DNA of 64,000 bases from Clostridiaceae bacterium (GCA_910574345.1 CAJSZV010000007.1:177061-241060), one strand, 5' to 3'; shown: positions 33,754 to 41,489, numbered from the stretch's first letter. Notes: a model not told the origin generated them from the sequence alone. Numbers and translations: made by a program.

Positions 33754-34349
33754 ACCTCCGTCTGATGCGGCCTCTGCTTAATAACGTCCGAATAAGTCCT
33801 CTGATCCAGAAGGATTTCGTAGTCGCATTTCAGCCTGTCATTCCTGACAAAGACTGAATCATCTTCATACTCCCCGAAGTGGGCCAGAGATTCCAGACCT
33901 ACAACATTATCCACATCTTCTACTTTTTCATCATCTTCATCTGCCAGAATCTGGTCTGCATAGTAACTGAGACTGATTCGTTCATAATCCTCAAACTCGC
34001 CAAATTCATCCGGTGAGATTACATAGGGTTTCATCTCCATCGCTTCCTGCTCCTCTTTTTTCTCTCCGGCGCTTGCGTTCGAGTAGTTGGTATATCCTTC
34101 CCGTTCCAGCCTTGCAGCGTATTCGGAAATATCCGGTTTTTCTTCCGACTTACCGACCTTTGCTGTCTGCGGCTCAGGAGTGACAATCTCAACATCCGTA
34201 GCCGATTCCCGTCTGGAGAATATCTCCTTTACCGAATCAATTTCCTCCTGGGCAATCTGCTCATATTTTTTCTTGACATATTGCCAGGTCGCTACGGAGC
34301 CGACAGCCGCGCCTAAAACAAACATCACAAAACCCGTTGTTTTACTCAT
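33750..34349 (-). CDS. Membrane-anchored acidic phage protein
   Basis: 199 residues. N-terminal transmembrane helix (GFVMFVLGAAVGSVATWQYV, about 6-25) then KKKYEQIAQEEIDSVKEIFS and a long acidic, probably cytoplasmic, region. SD GAGGAGG. Starts inside the end of a small membrane protein gene. Common in related prophages, function unknown. Confidence 0.72.
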   Translation of the reverse strand: MSKTTGFVMFVLGAAVGSVATWQYVKKKYEQIAQEEIDSVKEIFSRRESATDVEIVTPEPQTAKVGKSEEKPDISEYAARLEREGYTNYSNASAGEKKEEQEAMEMKPYVISPDEFGEFEDYERISLSYYADQILADEDDEKVEDVDNVVGLESLAHFGEYEDDSVFVRNDRLKCDYEILLDQRTYSDVIKQRPHQTEV

Positions 34350-34506
34350 CTTCCTCGTCCTCCTCGTTCTTGATTGTCATTACCGTAAGCGCTAATCCTC
34401 CGAAGAGTAAGGATACGCTCAGCAAGATACCTCCGGTAATATGTCTTTTTCTTTTTGTATCCAGCACATAATCGAGCATGGATATCAGGTTCCCGATTCC
34501 ATCCAT
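34342..34506 (-). CDS. Small membrane protein
   Basis: 54 residues: MDGIGNLISMLDYVLDTKRK then a hydrophobic TGGILLSVSLLFGGLALTVM and an acidic NEEDEEDE tail. AAAGGAG SD. Overlaps the next start by eight bases. Function unknown. Confidence 0.66.
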   Translation of the reverse strand: MDGIGNLISMLDYVLDTKRKRHITGGILLSVSLLFGGLALTVMTIKNEEDEEDE

Positions 34507-34508
34507 GA

Positions 34509-34610
34509 TTACTGCTCCTTTCCGCCGGATAACACGGCAAGACCGCCGACAAAACAGATTCCGGCCATAGCAGCCAGTGTGTAAGATACCAATGTTAAAA
34601 AGCCATTCAT
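34509..34610 (-). CDS. Very small membrane protein
   Basis: 33 residues: MNGFLTLVSYTLAAMAGICF then VGGLAVLSGGKEQ. One membrane helix; AAAGGAG nine bases before the ATG. Function unknown. Confidence 0.6.
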   Translation of the reverse strand: MNGFLTLVSYTLAAMAGICFVGGLAVLSGGKEQ

Positions 34611-34625
34611 AAGGTTAATCTCCTT

Positions 34626-35177
34626 TCATTCATAACTTGAAAAATAGTGGTGTTCTACCTGGAACATGGGAACGCCGTAATCGCTGTAACAGCCTGCGGT
34701 GAAGAACATAACGTCGTAGTTTGTCCGAACCTCCAATTCTTCTTTGACAAGCTGACAAATATCATCCCGAACTTCACAGCGGTCTACACGTCCGTTCCAC
34801 ATTGAGGAGAACTGATATGGCTGATAGATAACGTCATAAGCTGTATCGGGAAAATGCTCCGAATCCATGCGATTGAGTATGGTGTCAATCACCAATCGCT
34901 TTCCTTTTTCGCATTCTCCTTCGGCCTCTGCCATCGTTACCAATGCTATCAGCGAAATATCCTCCTCAGATAAAAGTTCTTCCTTTGCAACTTCTTCCGT
35001 ACTTGACTCTGAAATCTCCTCTATCGGAATATAAGTAACCACCGGCATAGATACCGAAGTGATTTCTATTGTCTGTGAATCAGCAGAGATTTCACTTCCG
35101 GCAGAGTGTGTGGTGATTGAAAATATCAGAATCACGCACAAAGAAAAAGCTGAAGCTAATACAGTTATTTTTTTCAT
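34626..35177 (-). CDS. Secreted SleB-like cell wall hydrolase
   Basis: 183 residues. Signal peptide about 1-26 (KKITVLASAFSLCVILIFSI). Residues about 75-180 match the SleB/CwlJ-type hydrolase domain: SLIALVTMAEAEGECEKGKR with the likely catalytic Glu, DTILNRM, YQPYQFSSMWNG, and HHYFSSYE end. Such enzymes cut the glycan strands of peptidoglycan. It stands in the early membrane-protein block, far from the tail lysin. It may aid wall remodelling after infection, superinfection exclusion, or lysis. Confidence 0.85.
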   Translation of the reverse strand: MKKITVLASAFSLCVILIFSITTHSAGSEISADSQTIEITSVSMPVVTYIPIEEISESSTEEVAKEELLSEEDISLIALVTMAEAEGECEKGKRLVIDTILNRMDSEHFPDTAYDVIYQPYQFSSMWNGRVDRCEVRDDICQLVKEELEVRTNYDVMFFTAGCYSDYGVPMFQVEHHYFSSYE

Positions 35178-35295
35178 GTACGTCTCCTTAAAAATATCCG
35201 GCTGCCCTTCGCCAGTCTTTTGAACCGAGCCACGGGTAGTCTACCATATCCCGATAGGGATTCCCTGAGCCAACGCCATCCAGTCCATCTATCAG

Positions 35296-36261
35296 TCACA
35301 TCAGTTCCCAGATGTTTCCGTCCACATTGAAATCCAGAAGAATGGCCGGCTCAAAACCATTCGCAAAATCAGAATAGCTCAGATTGTCCGCATACAAACC
35401 GAAGTCAACATAGTTGTCGCCGATGGGATGCTCCGCATCATAAACCCATCCAACAACCTGACCGGCTTTTGTCGGAGGCAGCCCCAGCATGTCATAAACA
35501 TCGTTCAGGAAAAGGCGTTTCTTTGCCCTGAGCAAATCATTGGCATACTTTTCCTGTGCTTTCAGGAACATCAGATTGTATTCGTTGTTGCTTTCCCAAT
35601 GAGGATTCAGGACGCTGTTTCCGTCTTCGTCCATCGTGTATTTCTCAAAGAATCGAGCGTATCCACTTACATCGGACGGGTTGACAACGAAAGCGGTTTT
35701 CTTCACTTTCTTTTCTTTGCCGGTTTCCTCATCAATAACGGTCTCGCTTACCTTCTCCGCTTTGATATTGTATTTAAGCTCCCGGTCGATCTCCTTGCCG
35801 AAGCGCTCGATAACTCGTTTCCGATATTCCTTGAAACTCTTATCTACGGTTGCATAAGCCGCAGCCAGAGCGACATTCCTTTTCCGAAGAATATTGTTCG
35901 ATGCCAAAATGCTGGTGATAGATAAAGTGCCAAGAGCCACAGCAGGAGCATACAGCTTGGCAAGTTCAACTCCGGTCTGAAGATAAACAACGGACAGGTC
36001 TTTCTTAGAATCCTCAATGGAGTAGTCTTCGCCCGCCTTGGTGACTCCCTTTTCTGTTGCATCGTGAATCTCATCCACATCGTTCTTCGTTTTGTCGATG
36101 ATTTTTCCGACCTTCGTTGTCGCCCGGCACGCCATGACCGTACTCGCTACAGTTCCGACGATGCCCGCCACAATGAGAATCTCAGGGCTGTGCTTTTTTA
36201 ACTGAAAGCCGACTTTATTGAAGGTTCCGCTTACCTTCGTCATGATTTCTTCTTTTTTCAT
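35296..36261 (-). CDS. DUF6353-like membrane protein, paralogue 1
   Basis: 321 residues. Two hydrophobic segments, about 28-48 (PEILIVAGIVGTVASTVMAC) and 105-125 (LYAPAVALGTLSITSILASN), then AAAYATVDKSFKEYRKRV and a soluble C-terminal domain. Shares the KKHSPEIL start and the alanine-rich ATAY helix with the proteins at 37,776 and 39,759. AAAAGGAG SD. Function unknown; typical of Firmicutes phages. Confidence 0.8.
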   Translation of the reverse strand: MKKEEIMTKVSGTFNKVGFQLKKHSPEILIVAGIVGTVASTVMACRATTKVGKIIDKTKNDVDEIHDATEKGVTKAGEDYSIEDSKKDLSVVYLQTGVELAKLYAPAVALGTLSITSILASNNILRKRNVALAAAYATVDKSFKEYRKRVIERFGKEIDRELKYNIKAEKVSETVIDEETGKEKKVKKTAFVVNPSDVSGYARFFEKYTMDEDGNSVLNPHWESNNEYNLMFLKAQEKYANDLLRAKKRLFLNDVYDMLGLPPTKAGQVVGWVYDAEHPIGDNYVDFGLYADNLSYSDFANGFEPAILLDFNVDGNIWELM

Positions 36262-36263
36262 GG

Positions 36264-36515
36264 TTAATTGTTCTCCTTTTCCAAATTTTTGAGATGGTCA
36301 ATAAGATGCTGCGTGTACCACATGATTTTCTCCAAATCCTGGATTCCGTTCTTTTTCTTCCAACGGCACGCATATTTGATGATGTTACCGGTATCCACCG
36401 CTTCAATACCCTTGAGGTCGAACGTAAAAGCTTCTATTGCCTCGATTACTTCTAACCCGGTTTCTGACTGGTAGTGATCGGGATGGGATACCATTTTGTC
36501 CCTTGATTCATACAT
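36264..36515 (-). CDS. DUF3310 protein
   Basis: 83 residues. HPDHYQ..GLEVIEAIEAF, then GNIIKYACRWKKKNGIQDLE and MWYTQHLI are the conserved blocks of DUF3310, a short phage family sometimes named as nucleotide kinase-like on weak evidence. Ends two bases before the next start. Biochemical role unproven. Confidence 0.85.
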   Translation of the reverse strand: MYESRDKMVSHPDHYQSETGLEVIEAIEAFTFDLKGIEAVDTGNIIKYACRWKKKNGIQDLEKIMWYTQHLIDHLKNLEKENN

Positions 36516-36528
36516 AGCAAATCCCTCC

Positions 36529-37149
36529 CTAATTCAGCGGAAGCGCTTTAGGCAGCTTGAGAATATAACCGTCTCTTACCCGAACGGGCTTGCATCCGCT
36601 GATGTCTGTCCAGCCGTACTTATTCACGGCATAATTGTTTGTTGATACGTCAGCCAAGTCATACAAGTCGCCAACGCTGACCACTCCATACTGGCTGATA
36701 ATGTCGTTCATAGCATCGAGAACGGACTCAGCATCTCCACGGGTTTCAAATATAATGTCATCATAATCATACCCGCCCCTCGTTCCCGCTGAACGATAAT
36801 CCCTCCTTCGGTCTGAATCCCGGTCATAGAATTTTCCGTAAGAAACCTTGGACGCCGTCGCGCTTTTCTTGGTGCGCCCTGTCTCACCGTAAAGAATCAT
36901 ATCAATTCCGTTTGTCACGATATCTGAGATTGCTTTCTTTACCGCCGGTACCAGAACCTCCATAATGATATAGGATTTGACATTCCCGACATCCTCGGAA
37001 ATAAAGATATCGGCAAACTTCTGCATTTCACCTTTCTTTTTTGATTTGGCAGAGCCGGTGATTACTTTCCCTACTTTTTTCTCAGGTAAAGCATCGGATT
37101 CTCGCTGTTCTTCTTTGGATTTATGAGAATTCGGCTTGTATTCTTCCAT
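36529..37149 (-). CDS. Conserved hypothetical phage protein
   Basis: 206 residues. Lys-rich N-terminus, then FADIFISEDVGNVKSYIIME, VPAVKKAISDIVTNGIDMIL, an Arg/Tyr/Gly low-complexity stretch, and NKYGWTDISGCKPVRVRDGY. A very widespread protein of Firmicutes phages; function not known to me. The stop of the upstream gene abuts its start. Confidence 0.75.
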   Translation of the reverse strand: MEEYKPNSHKSKEEQRESDALPEKKVGKVITGSAKSKKKGEMQKFADIFISEDVGNVKSYIIMEVLVPAVKKAISDIVTNGIDMILYGETGRTKKSATASKVSYGKFYDRDSDRRRDYRSAGTRGGYDYDDIIFETRGDAESVLDAMNDIISQYGVVSVGDLYDLADVSTNNYAVNKYGWTDISGCKPVRVRDGYILKLPKALPLN

Positions 37150-37353
37150 TTACGTTCTCCTTTCGTCAGCAGCAATCAGCTTACCCGGCAACGTAATTCT
37201 CGTATTAGGAAGCCTGTTGTGCTGTTTTTTAAATTGATACACAAGATTACTCCTTGCTTTTTTCTCAGACACGGCATAGGTGGTCGATTTCCAACGATGC
37301 GCGACACAGTTTTCAAACTCCATAACCGGTCCGTCATACGCATACTGGTTCAT
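37150..37353 (-). CDS. Small basic hypothetical protein
   Basis: 67 residues from ATG 37,353 (AGGAGGTG SD). MNQYAYDGPVMEFENCVAHR, then WKSTTYAVSEKKARSNLVYQ: basic, beta-rich. Recurrent in phage early regions. Preceded by a strong terminator, so it starts a new unit. Confidence 0.68.
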   Translation of the reverse strand: MNQYAYDGPVMEFENCVAHRWKSTTYAVSEKKARSNLVYQFKKQHNRLPNTRITLPGKLIAADERRT

Positions 37354-37370
37354 AAAAACACCTCCTGCAA

Positions 37371-37410
37371 AAAGGAAAAGGGAAAGCACCTTGTTTCAGG
37401 TACTCTCCCT
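37371..37410 (-). terminator. Rho-independent terminator
   Basis: Minus strand GGGAGAGTACCT, loop, AGGTGCTTTCCC then TTTTCC; long stem with two mismatches. Ends the gene at 37,435-37,707. Confidence 0.78.
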
Positions 37411-37434
37411 CATCCGACCCCTGTTTTCTAATCC

Positions 37435-37707
37435 TTATTCCGGATCTTCAACATTTTCTTCGCTTACGATAGTTGCTTCCTCGAAGTCGTCGAAATCATC
37501 CCGCATGACCGTCTGCTTGTTCAACTTATGGGCCCTGATGCGGGCTATCGTCGGGTCGATGATGTACTTACCAGCCACATAGCCGGCAATAAACACCAAT
37601 CCGAAAACAGCCGCGGTCTTAAAGCCGCCAGCGGAACTTGCCTTTACGATTTCCTCAGTAGTGGTTTCCATAACCTCTTCGTTCGTCATAATTTCATTAG
37701 CTTCCAT
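37435..37707 (-). CDS. Membrane protein, unknown
   Basis: 90 residues from ATG 37,707 (AAAGGAG SD). Acidic N-terminus, one membrane helix (AAVFGLVFIAGYVAGKYIID), acidic tail. Preceded by dispersed element copy 4 and followed by a terminator: a single-gene unit. Function unknown. Confidence 0.7.
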   Translation of the reverse strand: MEANEIMTNEEVMETTTEEIVKASSAGGFKTAAVFGLVFIAGYVAGKYIIDPTIARIRAHKLNKQTVMRDDFDDFEEATIVSEENVEDPE

Positions 37708-37746
37708 TTTTGTTCTCCTTTCATAGTTAGAAAAATAGGTGGTTCT

Positions 37747-37774
37747 TCCATTAAAGCCATTGTTTTTTTCGCGC
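37747..37774 (-). promoter_or_regulatory. Dispersed early element, copy 4
   Basis: Minus-strand CGCGAAAAAAACAAT then GGCTTTAATGGAAG, about 40 bases before the 90-residue membrane protein start and immediately after the upstream stop. Confidence 0.6.
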
Positions 37775-37775
37775 A

Positions 37776-38546
37776 TTAACCGTTGCTGAAATCGTATCTC
37801 GGAGCGATGTGATACTCGATTACAAGGCAAGGCGTTCCGTCATCAGCCAACTGAGAGCTGAACGACACATCAATATATCCCTGGTCGATATTCCAGCCGA
37901 GCTCATCTCCGATAGAAGTCCCATTCAACCCGATTTCGTAATAGAACTCGTTCAGGGAAATATACATCTCATCCCGCATTCGTAGATTAAGCTCATTGAC
38001 GGCTTTCTTTATCTTCTCGATATCAGACTTGAAATATCGCCCGGATACCGTATCAAAGCAGAGGGTATTTCCACGCTCAAGAATAACCACCTCACGATTG
38101 CTTACCGGATTCTTCTCGATTTTATCCTTGGCAACCGCGTCACGGATACCCTGTTCTTTTTTCTCCCCGATGGTTTCTACCACTTTTTCTTGATACTCTT
38201 TCAAAGCCGATTCCGAAAGCGTGTAAGCCGTAGCAAGCGCTGCTCTTCGCCTTATATTTACTGAACTGGCTCCGATTAAACAGGCTATTGAAACAGTTCC
38301 GATAACAGCCGCCGGAATGTAACAAGCCCACGCCACATGAACGGTTTCTTTCGGAGTGAGTTCGTTCACCTCCAGCTCATTCTTCCTTTCTTCAATGAGA
38401 ATTAGAGCTTTTGGTGTAGCCCGGACCGCCATCACGGTTGTTGTAATCATCCCGGCAATCCCGATACCGGTTAGAATTTCCGGACTGTGTTTTTTCACGG
38501 CAGTCCGCATGTTTCGGATAGCTGCCGCTATTGTTTTTTTGTCCAT
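37776..38546 (-). CDS. DUF6353-like membrane protein, paralogue 2
   Basis: 256 residues from ATG 38,546 (AAAGGAG SD). Membrane segments about 20-40 (PEILTGIGIAGMITTTVMAV) and 73-95 (YIPAAVIGTVSIACLIGASS), then RRAALATAYTLSESALKEYQ and a soluble domain with GTSIGDELGWN. Clearly related to the protein at 39,759 (RATPKAL, LTPKE, GDEMGW) and more distantly to 35,296. Function unknown. Confidence 0.8.
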   Translation of the reverse strand: MDKKTIAAAIRNMRTAVKKHSPEILTGIGIAGMITTTVMAVRATPKALILIEERKNELEVNELTPKETVHVAWACYIPAAVIGTVSIACLIGASSVNIRRRAALATAYTLSESALKEYQEKVVETIGEKKEQGIRDAVAKDKIEKNPVSNREVVILERGNTLCFDTVSGRYFKSDIEKIKKAVNELNLRMRDEMYISLNEFYYEIGLNGTSIGDELGWNIDQGYIDVSFSSQLADDGTPCLVIEYHIAPRYDFSNG

Positions 38547-38625
38547 TGATGTTCTCCTTTCGAATCTGGTCGCACATAAGCGCATCCCCTTTCAAAAATA
38601 TAAATCCGCCCACAAGGGGCGGCGA

Positions 38626-39174
38626 TTATTTAACCAACCAGAACTCCGGACGAACCCCGTCAGAGGCCGAAGCGGCGTGGTAGGCCGTATAGCCACTGCC
38701 GGTCACAAGAGCGAAATGAGCCGAAGAAACGCTCCTCTTGGCCGCATTGCGAAGCCACCACCAGCACCAGTCATCCTCAAAATCACAGACTCTGTTTCCA
38801 CGCCGCTTCATAAGCTCGAACTGCTCATCATTATCCGGCTCAAAGTTTTCGTAAAAATCGTCATGGCCGAAAATCTCCCCGTATGTAGGAAGCGTAATCT
38901 CACGAATTTTGGTTCTCAGCTTTTCCGGAAATGCCGGAAGAACCGTTTCGCGGAGCCACCTGCACATATCCGATTTGTCGAAACCGCCCTCATTGGTGTT
39001 GGTCTCATTCATCGGATGCCGGGCGATAACATCGTCAAACAGGAAAAGAATTCCCTTGTCCGTCACTCTCTGAGCCGTGGCCGTAAACTTTCCGAAGCCG
39101 CTCAGCCTCACCGTAATCTGATCTCCTACACAAATTTCGTTTGTCTTGAACTGCACCTTTCTTGCTACCTTCAT
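38626..39174 (-). CDS. DUF6273-like (C-type-lectin/FGE-fold type) protein
   Basis: 182 residues from ATG 39,174 (AAAGGAG SD). C-terminal WCWWWLRNAAKRSVSSAHFA, GYTAYHAASASDGVRPEFWL matches the ending of DUF6273 proteins, which share features with formylglycine-enzyme/C-type lectin folds. N-terminal part is beta-rich (VGDQITVRLSGFGKFTATAQ). Usually a ligand-binding module. No signal peptide. No reverse transcriptase or template repeat was seen, so no diversity-generating role can be claimed. Confidence 0.72.
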   Translation of the reverse strand: MKVARKVQFKTNEICVGDQITVRLSGFGKFTATAQRVTDKGILFLFDDVIARHPMNETNTNEGGFDKSDMCRWLRETVLPAFPEKLRTKIREITLPTYGEIFGHDDFYENFEPDNDEQFELMKRRGNRVCDFEDDWCWWWLRNAAKRSVSSAHFALVTGSGYTAYHAASASDGVRPEFWLVK

Positions 39175-39208
39175 GATTTTTTCTCCTTTCAAATATGCAT
39201 GTGTTTAT

Positions 39209-39508
39209 TTAATTCATAGCTCGCAGAATATCAAGAATATCTGTGGCTACGTCATGCGCAACTGAAAATATAAAACTGTCGTTTCGTTCGTCATGTTCGA
39301 TACCTGAAAATTCATCCGTCCTTCGGACAAATTCTTCTACAACCTCCATTGGCGAAATATCCCGATGGTGTTGAATGCTCTTAAGGATTTCCTCTGCCGC
39401 CCATCGTCCATAGCTTCTTTTTCGAAACTCATACTTTGGCCAATTTCTTTCCGGTTCAAACAAGTCGAACATATAATCTTCAATTACTGAAATAACTCGA
39501 CTGTCCAT
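39209..39508 (-). CDS. Small hypothetical protein
   Basis: 99 residues. MDSRVISVIEDYMFDLFEPE, RWAAEEILKSIQHHRDISPM and FIFSVAHDVATDILDILRAM: acidic and helical. GGGAGG SD. Preceded by a terminator. Function unknown; similar short proteins occur in related prophages. Confidence 0.7.
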   Translation of the reverse strand: MDSRVISVIEDYMFDLFEPERNWPKYEFRKRSYGRWAAEEILKSIQHHRDISPMEVVEEFVRRTDEFSGIEHDERNDSFIFSVAHDVATDILDILRAMN

Positions 39509-39520
39509 AGGGTCCTCCCG

Positions 39521-39550
39521 AACAGAAAAGAAGAGTCCCTGTTAGGACTC
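39521..39550 (-). terminator. Terminator of the GAGTCC family
   Basis: Minus strand GAGTCC, TAACAG, GGACTC, then TTCTTTTCTG. Overlaps the stop of the 56-residue gene. Confidence 0.75.
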
Positions 39551-39712
39551 CTCAATTTCGTCATCTCTTTTGGCAAGTGCTTCGTTTACCTTTTCTTCGA
39601 TTTTTTCATCCATCTTCTGCTCGTTGACCCAATCGGTTACAAGCGTTGCCGCCACTCCGATCACAGTCGCTGCCAGACCAAGAACTTTAATCAATTTACT
39701 TTTAGTAGTCAT
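39542..39712 (-). CDS. Small membrane protein
   Basis: 56 residues: MTTKSKLIKVLGLAATVIGV, AATLVTDWVNEQKMDEKIEE. One N-terminal membrane helix and an acidic amphipathic tail. AAAGGAGG SD directly after dispersed element copy 5. Function unknown. Confidence 0.7.
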   Translation of the reverse strand: MTTKSKLIKVLGLAATVIGVAATLVTDWVNEQKMDEKIEEKVNEALAKRDDEIEES

Positions 39713-39730
39713 AAAGCGATTACCTCCTTT

Positions 39731-39757
39731 TCATAATAGAACTTGCAATTTTTGCGA
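39731..39757 (-). promoter_or_regulatory. Dispersed early element, copy 5
   Basis: Minus-strand CGCAAAAATTGCAAG then TTCTATTATGAAAAGG, leading straight into the SD of the 56-residue gene. Confidence 0.6.
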
Positions 39758-39758
39758 A

Positions 39759-40523
39759 CTACTCAAATTTGTTAAGTGCCATCGTGTCAATGGTGATGCA
39801 TTCCAGTCCGTCTTCCAAAATCGTTTTCTGATTGTCGAAATCTAACCAATAGGCATCCATTTCTTCAACCATGTAGGTTATGTCCCATCCCATCTCATCG
39901 CCGTTAGCAACCCCATCAATGCCAAGAAATGATAGGTATTCATTTAAAGAACAGTCGCCCCTCAATGCAAGATTCCGATTCACATGGTATTGAGCGTTTA
40001 ATACAGCCGCCATCGTCGTGGTAAAATACTTCTTCGATATAAGATCGTAGAAGAGCAGTTGCTCGCTTTCCGGGTCCATATCCATGTTATAAACCTGATA
40101 ACCCCAATCACTCGAAGCAACTTTTGCGTCTTTTGCCATTTCAGCATGGATTTTATCATCCGCATCATTCCCATAGACTTTTTTAGCTGCCTGCCGGTAT
40201 TGTTTGTAGGATTCGTTGAGCATGGCGTATGCGCTCGTCAAAGCTGCTTGATTTCGTTTGTCCATCACACCAATACCAATGATACAGGTAACAGTCCCAA
40301 CGCCTATTAAGACTGACGGAATATAACATTTCCAAGTTGTTTCCACCAGTTCCATAGGGGTAAGCTTATCCGTTTCCAGCTCATCTTTCTTGGCTTTGAT
40401 AAGCCGCAGCGCTTTGGGTGTTGCCCGTACTGCCGTTACAGCCGTACCAACAACGCCGACGATTCCTAAAGCGGTTAGGATTGTTGGGGATGATCGTCGT
40501 AACCCCGTTGTGAATTTGCCCAT
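39759..40523 (-). CDS. DUF6353-like membrane protein, paralogue 3
   Basis: 254 residues. Membrane segments about 15-33 (ILTALGIVGVVGTAVTAVRA) and 68-88 (YIPSVLIGVGTVTCIIGIGV), then QAALTSAYAMLNESYKQYRQ and a soluble domain with GVANGDEMGWDIT. Closest to paralogue 2. AAAGGAG SD. Function unknown. Confidence 0.8.
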   Translation of the reverse strand: MGKFTTGLRRSSPTILTALGIVGVVGTAVTAVRATPKALRLIKAKKDELETDKLTPMELVETTWKCYIPSVLIGVGTVTCIIGIGVMDKRNQAALTSAYAMLNESYKQYRQAAKKVYGNDADDKIHAEMAKDAKVASSDWGYQVYNMDMDPESEQLLFYDLISKKYFTTTMAAVLNAQYHVNRNLALRGDCSLNEYLSFLGIDGVANGDEMGWDITYMVEEMDAYWLDFDNQKTILEDGLECITIDTMALNKFE

Positions 40524-40550
40524 ATGTTTTCTCCTTTCAAATATAGAATT

Positions 40551-41012
40551 TCATCTTGGAATAACGGCATCCGGATTTAACACCACCATTGAGTCACAGT
40601 CCCAGCCATACAACTCAAAATGTAAGTTACCAGAAGCTGTATCTGCATACTCATCCCCGTACCAACAAAGTTCTATCGCATCAATTCCAAGACGAACACA
40701 CTTTTCAAAATCGATAAGATAACAAGAACTAACTCTCGAATTCTTAATACAGGGAAGTCTACTAAGTTGTGACGGTGTGCTAATAATCGCAATTTTACTT
40801 TCATCCTTCATGACAAATTCGAAAGAACAATCTTCATTACATTCTCTAAATTCTTCTATGGCACACCAATTCTTCCAACCAAAAGAAGCGTTTTTTCTCG
40901 ACGCCCAAAGACCACCTTTTGGTTTTACCCAACAACGTTTGTTTTTAATTGGAAAATTTAAAAGAGGATTAAACTGTGTTGCCCCATAATGAATATAAAT
41001 TTGCCTATTCAT
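40551..41012 (-). CDS. Hypothetical phage protein, possible ADP-ribosyl-type or similar fold
   Basis: 153 residues. IYIHYGATQFNP, WVKPKGGLWASRKNASFGWK, then AIELCWYGDE and LYGWDCDSMVVLNPD. I have seen this block pattern in phage and bacterial proteins of unknown function; the HYGAT...KP.GGLW start recalls small ADP-ribosyltransferase-like proteins, but I cannot confirm a catalytic triad. AAAGGAG SD. Preceded by a terminator after the tRNA-like element. Confidence 0.65.
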   Translation of the reverse strand: MNRQIYIHYGATQFNPLLNFPIKNKRCWVKPKGGLWASRKNASFGWKNWCAIEEFRECNEDCSFEFVMKDESKIAIISTPSQLSRLPCIKNSRVSSCYLIDFEKCVRLGIDAIELCWYGDEYADTASGNLHFELYGWDCDSMVVLNPDAVIPR

Positions 41013-41032
41013 AAGTTTTCTCCTTTCATTTT

Positions 41033-41062
41033 GGCAAAAAATAAAAGAGCCGTTGCCGACTC
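41033..41062 (-). terminator. Terminator after the tRNA-like element
   Basis: Minus strand GAGTCGGCAACGGCTC followed by TTTTATTTTTT; begins about ten bases after the tRNA-like 3' end. Confidence 0.75.
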
Positions 41063-41072
41063 CAAATCTAAG

Positions 41073-41142
41073 AGAAGCAGATAAGATTCGAACTTATAAC
41101 TTCCACGGGTGTGTGGCGCTCTACCAATTGAGCTACTGTCTC
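41073..41142 (-). tRNA. tRNA-like element with shortened anticodon arm
   Basis: 70 bases folding as a cloverleaf: acceptor GAGACAG/CTGCTTC (one mismatch, one G-U), D arm GCTCAATTGGTAGAGC, T arm ATAAG-TTCGAAT-CTTAT. The anticodon arm is only 14 bases (CCAC, ACACCC, GTGG), three short of normal, with no U33 and no readable anticodon. CCA is not encoded. It has dispersed element copy 6 immediately upstream and a terminator downstream, so it is an independent unit. Either a decayed tRNA or a tRNA mimic. Confidence 0.65.
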
Positions 41143-41169
41143 TCCATAATATAACCTGTAAATTTCGCG
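41143..41169 (-). promoter_or_regulatory. Dispersed early element, copy 6
   Basis: Minus-strand CGCGAAATTTACAG then GTTATATTATGGA, ending at the 5' end of the tRNA-like element. If TATTAT is a -10, transcription would start at about the first tRNA base. Confidence 0.65.
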
Positions 41170-41200
41170 TAAAAAGAAAAAGAGCCGCTGATAACGGCCC
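41170..41200 (-). terminator. Rho-independent terminator
   Basis: Minus strand GGCCGTTATCAGCGGCTC then TTTTTCTTTTT. Ends the 72-residue gene and is followed at once by the element for the tRNA-like unit. Confidence 0.78.
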
Positions 41201-41208
41201 AATTTCCT

Positions 41209-41427
41209 TTAACTCAAACCAATCTTTTTCAGAATCTTCACGAGTTCTTCCTTTTCCAGTTCAGCATCTACATCCAGATGAACATGCGTCTTACCATCGG
41301 TAATCGTGGTTTTTATTTCATTAAGCTGGATATCAATATCATATCCGAGCTTTTTTCGTAATACCATCTTTACCAGTTTTGAAATCATATTCGTTGTGAA
41401 TTTAGACACGATCTTCATTTCGTCCAT
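41209..41427 (-). CDS. Small hypothetical protein
   Basis: 72 residues from ATG 41,427 (AAAAGGAG SD). MDEMKIVSKFTTNMISKLVK, DIDIQLNEIKTTITDGKTHV, HLDVDAELEKEELVKILKKI: alpha-beta-beta-alpha layout. Known as a recurrent phage protein without function. Single-gene unit between element copy 7 and a terminator. Confidence 0.7.
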   Translation of the reverse strand: MDEMKIVSKFTTNMISKLVKMVLRKKLGYDIDIQLNEIKTTITDGKTHVHLDVDAELEKEELVKILKKIGLS

Positions 41428-41461
41428 ACTCCTTTTACTCCTTTCAAAATCTGTTGATTTT

Positions 41462-41488
41462 TCCATAAAAGAAGCTGTAAATTTAGCG
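41462..41488 (-). promoter_or_regulatory. Dispersed early element, copy 7
   Basis: Minus-strand CGCTAAATTTACAG then CTTCTTTTATGGAAA, about 35 bases before the 72-residue gene start. Confidence 0.63.
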
Positions 41489-41489
41489 T

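Noticed and set aside
38626..39174. Diversity-generating retroelement target
   Set aside because: The fold type is suggestive, but no reverse transcriptase or template/variable repeat pair is in the window.
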